From Salipiger bermudensis (GTDB lineage Bacteria > Pseudomonadota > Alphaproteobacteria > Rhodobacterales > Rhodobacteraceae), in assembly GCF_019801965.1 (NCBI RefSeq), contig NZ_JAHVIA010000006.1, positions 186,001 through 250,000 of the forward strand: a stretch of DNA of 64,000 bases, in the 5' to 3' direction. This document shows, piece by piece, positions 25,550 through 35,703 of the stretch. A program made the position numbers and the translations under genes. The first letter of the stretch is position 1. The number at the start of each line of letters is the position of its first letter. Under the pieces are notes generated by a model, which did no database searches, was not told where the DNA came from, and saw nothing but the letters and a program-made list of their open reading frames with translations.

Positions 25550-28500
25550 ATGGCCACGATCTTTGTCGATGCTGCGTTTGCAGGAACACCGGACGGCTCC
25601 AGCTCTGCACCTTTTACCACGATCGCAGCGGCGCTCGCCGCGTCTGCGGATGGCGATACGATCAGCGTCGCGACCGGCACCTACGCCGAGAACCTGACGG
25701 TCGACAAGGCCGTCAGCATCGTCGGCACCACGGGCGGGCCGGTGCAGGTCGGCACCGGGTCGGGGGATGCGATCCTGGTGACCGCGAACGCTCCCGCGGG
25801 GACCGTCACGCTCAGCGACATGGTGACCGTCGGCGGCACCAGCGGCGTCGAGCTCTCCGCCGCCGCGGTGCTCGCCGAGCTGGTGCTCGACAACATGAGC
25901 ATCTCCGGCGCCAGCGGCAGCGGCTTCGTGGCCAACGACACCGAGACCGTCGACGCCATCGCGATCCGCAACTCGAGCTTCGACCAGAACGCGCTCGGCG
26001 GCAGCAATGGCACCGGCGATATCACGATCTTCCAGTACAACGGCGATGTCGAACTGACCGATGTCAGCATCACCGGCGCGGCCTCCGGCACCACTCCGCG
26101 CGCCGACAACGCGATCCAGATCGCCGGCTTCGACCAGGCGACCTATGACGTGCAGGGCCCGCTCGGCACGGTCGTGCTCGACGGGGTCACGGTGACCGGC
26201 GATTACGACAAGCCGCATCTCGCGATCCAGGGCTACACCGATCTTTCCGGGCTCAGCGTCAGCAACAGCGCGCTGACCGGCGCAGCGGGCTGGGGCTATC
26301 TGGTCTTCATCGACCCGGTCGGCTCGTCGGGCGACGACGCACCGGGCGCGCCGGGCTATCCCGGCAATTTCCCCGGCGGCGTGGTGACGAGTGCGCTCGA
26401 CCTGTCGGGGCTGACTGTGACCAACCAATCGCCGGATGCGCCGTTCGATGTCTTTGCCCGCGGCACCGATGCCAGCGACGAACAGACCGGCACCAACGCC
26501 GATGACCTGCTCAACGCGCCGGCCGAAGGCGAGACCGACCTCGGCGGCAACGATGTGCTGAGCGGGCTCGGCGGCGACGATACGCTGCTCGGCGCTGCCG
26601 GCGACGACACGCTCGATGGTGGCGAGGGCGACGATCTGCTCGACGGCGGGGAGGGCGCTGACGATATGTCCGGTGGCGACGGCGACGATCTCTATATCGC
26701 CGGGGCCGGCGACACGGTGACCGAAGCGGCGGACGAAGGCATCGACACGGTCGAGAGCAAGGAGGATTTCACCCTCTCCGACAATGTCGAGAACCTGATC
26801 CTGCGCGATTCCGCCAGCAATACCGAGGATTTCGAGGATTTCGCCCTCGGCGCGATTGCCGATGGCGAGAATGGCTGGAGCGTCGGCGGCGGAACCAAGG
26901 ACCAGGAGGTCGTGACCGATCCCGACGACGGCTCGAACCAGGTCTTCAAGATTTCCAGCGATCCGCATTCCGGTGATTTTGCCGGGCCCTTCACCCCGGC
27001 GCTCGACGAAGCCGCCGGTGAGCCGCAGACCACCGCGCCCAACGACACGATGAAGATCTCGTTCACCTTCAAGGCGGTGGACCCGGATCCCGCGGACAAT
27101 GCGACGCTCGAGGTCGATTTCGGCAAGGACGCGTCGGATGACCGCAACAGCTTCATGCGCATCGAGAACACCGGCGCCGGCATCCGCATCGCCGTCTCCG
27201 ATCCGCAGCTCGATGGCAACTGGACCACGGGCGACACGCAGAATGTCTTCGACGCGTTCACCGGCAACACCACGCTGATCGAGGGTGTCGATCCGACCGT
27301 GGCGCACGAGTTGACGATGGTGGTGACATTCGTCGACGGCCAGGACAATGACGTGGTCAAGTATTACCTCGACGGCAACTATATCGGGGAGTCGACCAGC
27401 TTCGAGAACTATTGGGACGTGGTCGATCCGGGCACTTCCCACGCCGATCATGCCGAGGAGACGCAGGTCAGCCGCCTGATGTTCCGCACCAGCTCGGCCG
27501 GTGCGGCGACCGATGGCGTCGGGGGCGTCAACGAGGGCTTCTACTTCGACGATATCAGCTACGCGACCTACAACGCCGATGGCCCCGATGGCACCGGCAA
27601 CGCGCTCGACAACAGCATAACCGGCAACAGCGGTGCCAACGTTCTGTCGGGTCTGGCGGGCGACGATACCCTCTCCGGCGGTGACGGTGACGACACGCTC
27701 GATGGCGGCGACGGCACCGACCTGGTGATCGCCGAGGGGGCGCGCAGGGGCGGCGAGATCGTCAAGAACGGCGATGGCAGCTACACCGTCACCGATACGG
27801 GCAGCGGCGAGAGCGACCGGCTGATCGGCGTCGAGGGCGTGCAGTTCGACGATGGCATAACCTATGAGCTCGACGTCAACAGCCCCGACTATTCAGGCGC
27901 GCTCGAGCGCTTCTCGGCGGGCTTTGAGGCGGATGCGGACGGACTGATCGCATACGGCTCCACGGTGACGCAGGAGGCGTCTGGCAGCAACGGCGTGGTG
28001 TCGAAATCCGGCAGCGCCCACGCGCGGCTTTCGGAAGCCGAGTCCGGCGGCGCCTTCACCCGGTTCGACGGCTACCGGACCGGCGACACGCAGGGCTTCG
28101 TCGCATCGGTCGATGTCTACCTCGACACCGGCATGGCCGCGGGCGAAGGCTTCGATTACTCGGTGGCGGCCAACACCCAGTCCGGCGATCACCTGCAGGA
28201 TTTCATCTTCCACGTGACGATGGACAGCAGCAGCGGCGAGCTGCTCGTCGGCGGCAGCAACAACACCAATTTCGATCCGATCGAAAATCTCGAGACCGGC
28301 AATCACGCGGTCATCGGCCAGTCGGGCTGGTACACGTTTGAGCACAAGTTCTACGAGAGCGCCGAGGGCGATCTCGAGGTCGCGATGAACGTCTATGACG
28401 ATGCCGGCAACTGGGTCTTCACCGAGATCCGGACCGATCCGGCCAATGATTTCGACACGGTCTACGGCGGCAACCGCTATGGCTGGTTCACCAATGTCGA

Positions 28501-31500
28501 CGTCGCCGGGGGCATCGCGGTCGACAACCTGGCGCTCTCGACCCTCGACACCCGCCCGGTGCGTGCCGTCGACGGCAACACCATCGTCGGCCATTTCGAC
28601 ACCGAGGCCGAGGCCGAGGCGGCGGCCGATGCCGGCACCATCTCCGGCGAGACGCTGTTCATCTCCACCGACGGGCAGCCGGGGGGCTATTTTTACGTCG
28701 TCGAGGGGATGTCGATCCAGGATGCGATCGACGCGGCCTCGAGCGGCGACACCATCAAGGTGGCGGCCGGCACCTATGCCGAGAACCTCGTTATCGACAA
28801 GGCGCTGACCATCGAGGGTGCGACCGACGCCAGCGGTCCGCTGGTCGAGATCGGGACCGGATCGGGAATCGCGATCAGCATCACCGCCGACGATGCCGGC
28901 GAGACCGTGGCGCTGAGCGGCATGGCCAGCGATGGCGGCAGCGGCGGCGTCAGAGTCGACAGCGCGGCGATGCTGTCGGAGGTGCTTCTGGAGCAGATGA
29001 GCATCTCGGGCGCCAGCGGCAGCGGCGTCTCGGCGAATGACGCCGAGGGGGTCGGCGCGATCACCATCCGAGACTCGGCCTTCGCGCAGAACGCGCTTGG
29101 CGGCTCCAACGGCACCGGCGACATCGTCCTCTTCCAGTATAACGGCGATGTCGAGCTCAGCGGTCTGACCATCGACGGCGCGGCCTCGGGCACCACGCCG
29201 CGGGCCGATAACGCCATCCAGATCGCCGGTTTCGACCAGGCCACCTATGATGTGCAGGGTCCGATCGGCAGCGTGGTCATCAACGATGTCACGGTGACCG
29301 GCGATTACGACAAGACCCATCTCGCCATCCAGGGCTACACCGACCTGTCAGGACTGAGCATCAGCAATAGCGCGATCACCGGCATCGCGGGCTGGGGCTA
29401 TCTCGCCTTCATCGATCCGATCGGCTCGCCGGGCACGGATGCGCCCGGGGCCGGGGGCTATCCGGGCAACTTCCCGGGCGCGCCGGCAGCCGCAACGCTG
29501 GATCTCTCCGGGCTGACGCTGACCAACCTCACTCCCGGCGCGGTGCTGGATCTCTTCGCCCGCGGCACCGATGCCGCAGACACCCATATCGGCACCGAGG
29601 GCCGCGACATGCTCAACATGCCGGCGGAAACCGGAATTGACTACGGCGGCGACGATCTCGTCCGTGGCATGGGCGGGGATGACACCCTGGTCGGCGGCGA
29701 CGGCGACGACACGCTCGACGGTGGCGAGGGCAATGACGACATCGAGGGCGATGGCGGCAGCGACGAGATCGCGGGCGGTGACGGCAACGACACCATCCTC
29801 GGGGGCGGCGGCGCCGACTTCATCGACGGCGGCGATGGCAATGACAGCATCAATGCCGGCGGCAACCGTGACACGATCTTCTTCAGTGCCGGGCAGGATT
29901 ACGTCAACGGCGGCGCCGGGCGCGACACGCTCGTGCTCTCCGGCACCGCTGCGGATTACGACATCGCGCTGCTGGGCATCGATCACTACCAGATCACCCG
30001 GATCGCGGACGGCGCCTCGACCGAGGCCGAGAGCATCGAAAGCCTCGGCTTCCAGCCGGCGGATCCGCTCGACGCGGTGGATGACAGCTTCACCGTCGAT
30101 GCCGGGGCGGTCCGCACGCTCGACGTGCTGGCCAATGACAGCGGCGTTGGCACGGTGATCGGGGCGACGGTCCAGGGCGGTGCCGAGGGAAGCGCGGCCC
30201 CGGCGGCCGACGGGCTCTCGGTCGCGTATGATCTGACCAGCGGCTACCAGGGGCTCAACGCCGGCCAGTCGGCCACCGTCGAGATCCTCTACCTCCTCTC
30301 CGACGGGGCCAGCGCGAGCGACATCGCGACCGCAACCGTGACGGTGAACGGCGTGGCCGACGATGTCGGGGCGATCACCGACCAGGACAGCGCCACCGCG
30401 GATGCGGTCGACGAAGGGCTTGCCGCCGGCACCTATGCGGGGATCACCGCGCAGGCGATCGATCCCGACAGCAATGACAGCGTCACCTACTCGCTCTCCG
30501 ACGACGCCAACGGGGCCTTCACCATCGATGGCACCACCGGCGCGGTGAGCACCGCGCAGGTGCTGGACCGCGAGGGCCCGGACGGGCCGACCCGGACCAT
30601 CGAAGTGACCGCCACCTCGACGGATGGCACCAGATCGACCCAGAGCTTTACCATTGCGATCGGCGATGTCGGCGACAATGGCGCCTCGGTGCCGGTCGAC
30701 GCGGATGCGGCCGCCAACACGGTTCTGGAAGGGGCTGCGGCGGCGACCACCGTCGGCATCACCGCCTCCTCCGTGGATCCGGATGTCGGCGATGACGTCT
30801 CCTATTCGCTCGACGATGACGCCGGAGGGGCGTTCACCATCGATGCGACCACCGGCGTGGTCAGCGTTCTCGACGGCAGCCTGATCGACCGCGAGTCCGA
30901 CGCGGCACTCAGCATCACCGTGCGGGCGACCTCGACCGACGGCAGCTTCGAGACCGAGACCTTCGCGATCGCGGTGGGCGACGTCGACGAGTTCGATGCG
31001 ACGACCCCGGTCGACAGCGTCGCGCCGACCGGCGGCAGCGTGCTCGAGAATGCCGCCATCGGCTCGGGTGTCGGGATCACCGTGACCTCGCAGGATCAGG
31101 ATGCCACCACCAACGGCATCACCTACTCGCTGACCGATGACGATGGCGGCCGGTTCCTGATCTCGGCGACGACCGGCGAGGTTCTCGTGGCCGGCGGTAT
31201 CGATCGCGAGGACGCGGCGACACGGCAGATCACCGTGCGGGCGACCTCGGATGACGGATCCTTCGCGGAAGAGACCTTCACCATCGACGTGGCCGACCAG
31301 AACGAGTTCGGTGTGACGGCGCCGGTCGACGAGGACGCGGCCGACAATACGGTCAGCGCCACGCCGACGGTGGGCGATTACACCGGGGTCGATGTCACGG
31401 CCTCCGATGCCGACGCGACGACCAACGCCGTCAGCTATTCGCTGCTGGTCGGGGGAGGCGAGTTCGAAATCGACAGCGACGGGCGCGTCACGGTGGGCGC

Positions 31501-32470
31501 GGGCTTCGACCCGGCCGGACCGGCAACACGGTTGATCACCGTGCAGGCGCAATCGGCGGATGGCTCGGTGGCGCAGGCCGATTTCAACATCTCGGTGGGC
31601 GCGGTCTTCAACGTCATCGACGGCACGCCGGGGCGGGACGATCTGACCGGAACCGCCGATCGCGACGTGATCAACGGCTTCGAGGATGACGACCGGCTCT
31701 ACGGTCTCGAAGGCGATGACATTCTCAATGGCGGCGACGGAAAAGATCGCCTTGAGGGCGGCGAAGGCAACGACGAGATGAACGGGGGCGCCGACAATGA
31801 CGACTACATCGTCGACTCGCTCGGCGACACGGTCAACGAGGATCCTGGCAACGGCACCCGCGACACCGTCTTCAGCTCGGTCTCGATCGCCTCGCTGTTC
31901 GACAATGTCGAGTATCTCGAGCTGACCGGCAGCGCGGATCTCGACGGCACCGGCAACGCGCTCGACAACCGGATCGAGGGCAATGACGGCGCCAACACGC
32001 TGTCGGGGCTCGATGGTCGCGACAAGCTCTATGGCGGCGATGGCAATGACCTGCTGATCGGCGGCGACGATGTCGACGTGCTGCTCGGGCAAGGCGGTGA
32101 CGATACGCTGCAGGGCGACGCCGGACGCAACGTGCTCACCGGCGGGACAGGCGCCGACACCTTCGTCTTCGCCGCCCTCCCGGTGGATGCCACGACCTAC
32201 GACCGGATCAAGGACTTCGACGCGACGGAGGGCGATGTGCTGGAGCTCGACGCTGCCGCCTTCGCGGTTCTCGGGGCCAGCGTCGATGCAGGCGAGTTCA
32301 TCATCGGCAGCGCCGCCCTGGATGCGGATGACTACCTGATCTACGACGTCGCCTCGACCAAGCTCTACTTCGACGCCGATGGCAACGGCGCCGGGGCCGC
32401 GCAGCAGATCGCCCGGCTCGACGGGGTCGGTCTTGGCGATATCGCCTTCGACGACTTCAGCATCGCCTGA
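25550..32470 (+). CDS. Giant RTX adhesin with duplicated beta-helix and cadherin-like repeats
   Basis: 2306 residues, no signal peptide; AGGGGAAA precedes the ATG. Order: parallel beta-helix domain 1 (about 20-320), RTX block (313-385), jelly-roll/LamG-like domain (425-675), RTX (680-725), a second sugar-binding-like sandwich (780-1003), beta-helix domain 2 (1050-1350), RTX (1363-1450), a linker (1507-1600), four cadherin-like repeats of about 105 residues (1602-2020; DxxSYSLxDDxGGxFxID pattern), the final RTX block (2023-2200) and a type I secretion tail. The two beta-helix copies are highly alike in protein but differ at third bases. Likely a Ca2+-dependent surface or matrix adhesin that binds polysaccharide. 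Confidence 0.9.
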   Translation: MATIFVDAAFAGTPDGSSSAPFTTIAAALAASADGDTISVATGTYAENLTVDKAVSIVGTTGGPVQVGTGSGDAILVTANAPAGTVTLSDMVTVGGTSGVELSAAAVLAELVLDNMSISGASGSGFVANDTETVDAIAIRNSSFDQNALGGSNGTGDITIFQYNGDVELTDVSITGAASGTTPRADNAIQIAGFDQATYDVQGPLGTVVLDGVTVTGDYDKPHLAIQGYTDLSGLSVSNSALTGAAGWGYLVFIDPVGSSGDDAPGAPGYPGNFPGGVVTSALDLSGLTVTNQSPDAPFDVFARGTDASDEQTGTNADDLLNAPAEGETDLGGNDVLSGLGGDDTLLGAAGDDTLDGGEGDDLLDGGEGADDMSGGDGDDLYIAGAGDTVTEAADEGIDTVESKEDFTLSDNVENLILRDSASNTEDFEDFALGAIADGENGWSVGGGTKDQEVVTDPDDGSNQVFKISSDPHSGDFAGPFTPALDEAAGEPQTTAPNDTMKISFTFKAVDPDPADNATLEVDFGKDASDDRNSFMRIENTGAGIRIAVSDPQLDGNWTTGDTQNVFDAFTGNTTLIEGVDPTVAHELTMVVTFVDGQDNDVVKYYLDGNYIGESTSFENYWDVVDPGTSHADHAEETQVSRLMFRTSSAGAATDGVGGVNEGFYFDDISYATYNADGPDGTGNALDNSITGNSGANVLSGLAGDDTLSGGDGDDTLDGGDGTDLVIAEGARRGGEIVKNGDGSYTVTDTGSGESDRLIGVEGVQFDDGITYELDVNSPDYSGALERFSAGFEADADGLIAYGSTVTQEASGSNGVVSKSGSAHARLSEAESGGAFTRFDGYRTGDTQGFVASVDVYLDTGMAAGEGFDYSVAANTQSGDHLQDFIFHVTMDSSSGELLVGGSNNTNFDPIENLETGNHAVIGQSGWYTFEHKFYESAEGDLEVAMNVYDDAGNWVFTEIRTDPANDFDTVYGGNRYGWFTNVDVAGGIAVDNLALSTLDTRPVRAVDGNTIVGHFDTEAEAEAAADAGTISGETLFISTDGQPGGYFYVVEGMSIQDAIDAASSGDTIKVAAGTYAENLVIDKALTIEGATDASGPLVEIGTGSGIAISITADDAGETVALSGMASDGGSGGVRVDSAAMLSEVLLEQMSISGASGSGVSANDAEGVGAITIRDSAFAQNALGGSNGTGDIVLFQYNGDVELSGLTIDGAASGTTPRADNAIQIAGFDQATYDVQGPIGSVVINDVTVTGDYDKTHLAIQGYTDLSGLSISNSAITGIAGWGYLAFIDPIGSPGTDAPGAGGYPGNFPGAPAAATLDLSGLTLTNLTPGAVLDLFARGTDAADTHIGTEGRDMLNMPAETGIDYGGDDLVRGMGGDDTLVGGDGDDTLDGGEGNDDIEGDGGSDEIAGGDGNDTILGGGGADFIDGGDGNDSINAGGNRDTIFFSAGQDYVNGGAGRDTLVLSGTAADYDIALLGIDHYQITRIADGASTEAESIESLGFQPADPLDAVDDSFTVDAGAVRTLDVLANDSGVGTVIGATVQGGAEGSAAPAADGLSVAYDLTSGYQGLNAGQSATVEILYLLSDGASASDIATATVTVNGVADDVGAITDQDSATADAVDEGLAAGTYAGITAQAIDPDSNDSVTYSLSDDANGAFTIDGTTGAVSTAQVLDREGPDGPTRTIEVTATSTDGTRSTQSFTIAIGDVGDNGASVPVDADAAANTVLEGAAAATTVGITASSVDPDVGDDVSYSLDDDAGGAFTIDATTGVVSVLDGSLIDRESDAALSITVRATSTDGSFETETFAIAVGDVDEFDATTPVDSVAPTGGSVLENAAIGSGVGITVTSQDQDATTNGITYSLTDDDGGRFLISATTGEVLVAGGIDREDAATRQITVRATSDDGSFAEETFTIDVADQNEFGVTAPVDEDAADNTVSATPTVGDYTGVDVTASDADATTNAVSYSLLVGGGEFEIDSDGRVTVGAGFDPAGPATRLITVQAQSADGSVAQADFNISVGAVFNVIDGTPGRDDLTGTADRDVINGFEDDDRLYGLEGDDILNGGDGKDRLEGGEGNDEMNGGADNDDYIVDSLGDTVNEDPGNGTRDTVFSSVSIASLFDNVEYLELTGSADLDGTGNALDNRIEGNDGANTLSGLDGRDKLYGGDGNDLLIGGDDVDVLLGQGGDDTLQGDAGRNVLTGGTGADTFVFAALPVDATTYDRIKDFDATEGDVLELDAAAFAVLGASVDAGEFIIGSAALDADDYLIYDVASTKLYFDADGNGAGAAQQIARLDGVGLGDIAFDDFSIA
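25613..26520 (+). repeat. Intragenic duplication, copy 1 (beta-helix domain)
   Basis: This stretch encodes a pectate-lyase-like beta-helix repeated at 28710-29615. Shared runs include QNALGGSNGTGDI, TPRADNAIQIAGFDQATYD and HLAIQGYTDLSGLS. Synonymous differences throughout show an old duplication kept under protein-level selection. Confidence 0.85.
28710..29615 (+). repeat. Intragenic duplication, copy 2 (beta-helix domain)
   Basis: Second copy of the beta-helix domain of 25613-26520, in the same gene and orientation and again followed by an RTX block, so the duplicated unit was probably beta-helix plus RTX. Confidence 0.85.
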
Positions 32471-32516
32471 GGCCAGCGGCCGGGACCGGGCAATCCGGTC
32501 CCGGCGCAAAAAAGAG

Positions 32517-32551
32517 ACGGGCGGGGCCGCGGCCTCGCCCGTTTGCGTTTT
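32517..32551 (+). terminator. Intrinsic terminator after the giant adhesin
   Basis: Stem ACGGGCGGGGCC / GGCCTCGCCCGT (32517-32528 and 32531-32542, one mismatch), then TTGCGTTTTC. Another perfect stem without a T tract lies just before it at 32479-32505. Confidence 0.7.
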
Positions 32552-32620
32552 CGATGAGGGGATGGGGGGCTTGGAAAAGGAGGGCGCGCATGCGCGCTGG
32601 TCAGGCGGTGCAGTATGACG

Positions 32621-32652
32621 AAAAAAAGGCCCCGGCAGGGATGCCGGGGCCT
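32621..32652 (-). terminator. Intrinsic terminator of the small RTX gene
   Basis: On the minus strand, AGGCCCCGGC, loop, GCCGGGGCCT, then seven T residues (A run 32621-32627 on the plus strand), 25 bases after the stop of the gene at 32677. Confidence 0.85.
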
Positions 32653-32676
32653 TTATGTTTGCGTGCCTTGCGTCTC

Positions 32677-33324
32677 TTAGACGAAGATGATGTCCGAATC
32701 CTGAACGATCTCGTCATAGAACACGACGGTGGTGGCGCCGTAGGTCATGAAGGTGTTGCCGCTCGGCAGGTCATAGTCGAGCGTGTAAGAGCCACCATCG
32801 GTGAGCGCGATCACGTCGGTGCCGGACTCGAAGTCGAACACTTTGTCGTTGCCGTCGTCCGCGTCGAACACGAAGGTGTCCACGCCGCCTTCGTTGTCGT
32901 CGCCATCGGGATCGTCGCCGTAGAGGACGTCGTTGCCGTCGCCACCGATGATGGTGTCGTCGCCGGCGCCGCCGTAGACGCGGTCATTCTCGGTGCCGCC
33001 ATCGAGCACGTCGTTGCCTTCGCCGCCGTAGAGCTTGTCGTTGCCCTGACCGCCGAGAAGGGTGTCGTTACCCTCGTCGCCGCGCAGACGGTCATTCGAG
33101 CTGTTGCCCTCGATGTAGTCGTCGCCCTCACCACCATTGATGGTGTCACGGTTGGCTGCGCCCTTGATCGAGTCGTCGCCCGCGCCGCCGTTGATGGTGT
33201 CTTTCTGACCGGCACCGGTGATGGTGTCGTCGCCGCCAAGACCGTTGATCAGGTTGTCGCCCGGGAAGCCCGTCACATCAATGGTATCGGGGCCTTCGGT
33301 CGGTTCGATTACTGGGGTGACCAT
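32677..33324 (-). CDS. Small RTX calcium-binding protein
   Basis: 215 residues. ATG 33324 is preferred over ATG 33330 because GGAGA directly abuts the latter and is correctly spaced for the former. Almost the whole protein is RTX: about a dozen nonapeptides (GGxGNDxLxGG) from residue 22 to 140, then a beta-roll cap and secretion tail VDTFVFDADDGNDKVFDFESGTD ending DSDIIFV. No effector domain, so it may be a matrix or S-layer-like structural protein. Convergent with the giant adhesin. Confidence 0.88.
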   Translation of the reverse strand: MVTPVIEPTEGPDTIDVTGFPGDNLINGLGGDDTITGAGQKDTINGGAGDDSIKGAANRDTINGGEGDDYIEGNSSNDRLRGDEGNDTLLGGQGNDKLYGGEGNDVLDGGTENDRVYGGAGDDTIIGGDGNDVLYGDDPDGDDNEGGVDTFVFDADDGNDKVFDFESGTDVIALTDGGSYTLDYDLPSGNTFMTYGATTVVFYDEIVQDSDIIFV

Positions 33325-33786
33325 AATCATTCTCCAATATGCCGGCTCGAAGGCCGGGCTTCTTGCTCAAAATATCTGCACGTCCCTTGTGCAATTAACC
33401 GCTCAAGACGTACGCCATCGGCGTGCCTCCTCGCGGCCACATTGCTGACATTATCATTGCCCCAGTGATTCGGATAGCGAGATCGAGAAAAAATTGTTTC
33501 GTCTTCTCCCTTGATTTTATTCACTTCGGCCGCAGAAGCTGGGACGCGCTCGACGATAAGTTGATGTTCTTAATACTTTGTCAATGACTGTGTTCTAGGG
33601 GCTTTGTTTCCAAAGCGGATAGTTGCCAGCACCCCTAGCGTGTGTATTGTTTCCAATTTGCATTGTTATGGTTGATTTTCGCCACCTTTGATTGTGGCTC
33701 AAATGTGTCGATCGCGGGGCGAAACAGCGCGATGAAATGAAAATCTCCATCCATGGCGCTGTCACTTTTCTGACGCGATCTGACCG
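33325..33786. other. AT-rich upstream region of the small RTX gene
   Basis: About 460 bases between two leftward genes. TTGACA on the minus strand (33584-33579) is a possible -35, but the best -10 at 17 bases, ACTTAT, is poor. No gene or RNA seen. Confidence 0.4.
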
Positions 33787-35703
33787 TCACACGGCAAAGT
33801 AGGCGAGCAGCGTGCCTACATGCTGTGCAATGGCCTGCAGCTCGGGCGCGCTCAGGGCGCGCTGCGCCACCCCGACGCCGAGGATCCGGGCGTCGGAGTA
33901 GGTGCCTCCCGGGTTTCCGATCAGGAGATCATCCGCCACCGGGGCGACGGAGGCGACGCTGCTCTGGTCCAGCAACAGCCCGTCGTGCCCGTGCAGGCGC
34001 AGCGAGGCCGGGCCGTCCCTGACGACCGCGCGCATCCCCGTCGCGGTCGTCAGGCCGCTGACATTGGCGTTGCCCGAGGAGTTCAGCAGATAGCGCGCGG
34101 CGCCGTTGTCGAGCACCCGAAGATAGCTTTGCCCGGGGCCGTCATCGTTGATCTCCGAGCGGTTGGTGCTGGCGAGCGCGCCATACCAGACCAGAATGCT
34201 GCAATTGTCCTGCGGGAGATCCGTCGCGGGGGCGACCTGCAGGCTCAGGCCGCCATTCGAGGTGCCAAGCCCCTGCCAGCCTAAGCCTTGGCTCCAGGCC
34301 CAGGCGTTCGAGGTCAGGGGGGCGACATCGGCCATCGAGGTCACCCGGTCGACCAAGTCCAGCCGCGACGCGGTCTCGTCTCCGAGGCTAAGATAGAGCC
34401 GCAACATGTCGGACCACCAGGGCGCGCCCTTGGCGGCGCCGTAGAGCGCGTCGATGGCGTCCGCGTCGCTGCCGGTGATCGTCGCACCGCCATTGGCACT
34501 GACCTGGGCGATGAAGGCCTCCGTCTCGGGCTCGAGGCTCGGCGCCGAGGCGTGGGTGGTGACGGTCCATGTCTCCGATGTGCCCCCGACCGTCACCGTG
34601 CATTGCGTGGCGCTCGACAGCCCCGCCGCCGCCGCGACTTGGCGCAGCTGGAGGCTCTGATAGGGATGGATGGTGCCGGTCGCCGAGCTCCAGTCCTGCC
34701 AGAGCGTGCCGTCCGGATTGCTGACACGATACTCGCCACCGGCGATCGACACCTCGGCATGCCCGCCGATGCCGGCGAGCGGAAGCGGCTCCGAGAGAAT
34801 CGTGGCGCCCGGAGCCACGTTGGGGCTGTCGCTGAAGCCGAGATTGGTCGCCACCTTGTCCGACACCGCCCCGTAGGTTGCCGCGTAGGTCCCGATCCAG
34901 GCGGCGTGACAGCGCGCCCCGCAGCCTTCCGTCCAGGGCTCGGCCGGGTGCAGGCTGGCAAAGTTTCCGGCATCAAAATCGAGCGACACGATGCGGACCC
35001 GCGCGCTCTGCTCCGCCGCGCGCTCCTGGGCTTCGCGAACGGTGAACTGTCCGGTATAGGTGCTGGTCGCGAGATCGGCGCTGCACGGGCGGATCCGCTC
35101 GACAATGACCGTACCGTCGCCCGGGAAGGCGCCGCTGTCGGAGAGAGCCTGCAGCAGCGCCTCGAAATTGGACAGGTAGAGGTCGGCCGCGGCCTGGCTG
35201 TTGGAATCCGCTTCGCCCTGGTTCCAAAGCAGCACGTCCTCGGCGCCGATCCCGAGCGCCGCGAGCGAGGCGCGCGCGGCGAGGGATTGCGCCACGTAGC
35301 CGTCGAAGCGTTCGCCGGCGCTCTGCGGAGACCAGTCGCCGCCGCCGGACTGGGCCAGCGACTGGCCATTGACGCACTCCTTGACGATATAGACCGGGCG
35401 GTCGTCGCCAGACTGGCGCATCCGGTAGAGGAATTCTGCTTCGGAGCCCCAGGCCCCGGAATCCGCCTCGCCGCGATGGCCGGAATTGCTGCCGCAGACA
35501 TAGGCCGCCCAGTCGCCGGCCGCGCCGTCCCAGATCCAGCTCGCGCCGAGCGCGGCATACTTCGCCGCCGGAGAGCCGCCGCTGTTTCCGGCCTTGCGGG
35601 CGTTCGATTGCCCGGCGATCGACAGCAGGACCGCGTCGGCGATTGGGGTGGCAGGGGCGTCCTGCCCTGCCACCGACGTCACGAGGCCAAGCGCCGTCTG
35701 CAT
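33787..35703 (-). CDS. SGNH/sialate-O-acetylesterase-like spike protein with lectin-like C-terminus
   Basis: 638 residues. The first 285 residues form a sialate-esterase/SASA-type SGNH hydrolase: block I LLSIAGQSNARKAG (S33), LLWNQGEADSNSQAAADLY and a late FASLHPAEPW supplying His. The middle (about 300-400) is a beta-rich segment. The last 170 residues (QGLGTSNGGLSLQV to ILGVGVAQRALSAPELQAIAQHVGTLLAYF) look like a LamG/concanavalin-type sugar-binding sandwich. No signal peptide. Start ATG 35703 overlaps the stop of the spike-base gene (TGATG). The pairing resembles RcGTA head-spike genes, suggesting a virion-borne polysaccharide deacetylase or binder. Confidence 0.75.
   Translation of the reverse strand: MQTALGLVTSVAGQDAPATPIADAVLLSIAGQSNARKAGNSGGSPAAKYAALGASWIWDGAAGDWAAYVCGSNSGHRGEADSGAWGSEAEFLYRMRQSGDDRPVYIVKECVNGQSLAQSGGGDWSPQSAGERFDGYVAQSLAARASLAALGIGAEDVLLWNQGEADSNSQAAADLYLSNFEALLQALSDSGAFPGDGTVIVERIRPCSADLATSTYTGQFTVREAQERAAEQSARVRIVSLDFDAGNFASLHPAEPWTEGCGARCHAAWIGTYAATYGAVSDKVATNLGFSDSPNVAPGATILSEPLPLAGIGGHAEVSIAGGEYRVSNPDGTLWQDWSSATGTIHPYQSLQLRQVAAAAGLSSATQCTVTVGGTSETWTVTTHASAPSLEPETEAFIAQVSANGGATITGSDADAIDALYGAAKGAPWWSDMLRLYLSLGDETASRLDLVDRVTSMADVAPLTSNAWAWSQGLGWQGLGTSNGGLSLQVAPATDLPQDNCSILVWYGALASTNRSEINDDGPGQSYLRVLDNGAARYLLNSSGNANVSGLTTATGMRAVVRDGPASLRLHGHDGLLLDQSSVASVAPVADDLLIGNPGGTYSDARILGVGVAQRALSAPELQAIAQHVGTLLAYFAV

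Noticed and set aside
29348-32509. Very long open frame (1053 residues) on the minus strand across the giant adhesin, and similar ones over the other RTX genes
   Set aside because: GC-rich, Asp/Gly-rich RTX codons leave few stops on the opposite strand. The minus-strand product is a low-complexity Arg/Val/Ala/Ile string with no motif, while the plus frame has clear domains.
32811-33239. Regular repeats in the small RTX gene considered as a CRISPR or satellite
   Set aside because: The 27-base period encodes RTX nonapeptides in the minus-strand gene; units vary and lack spacers.
33556-33584. TTGACA on the minus strand as promoter of the small RTX gene
   Set aside because: The best -10 at a proper distance matches only three of six positions, so the promoter cannot be placed.
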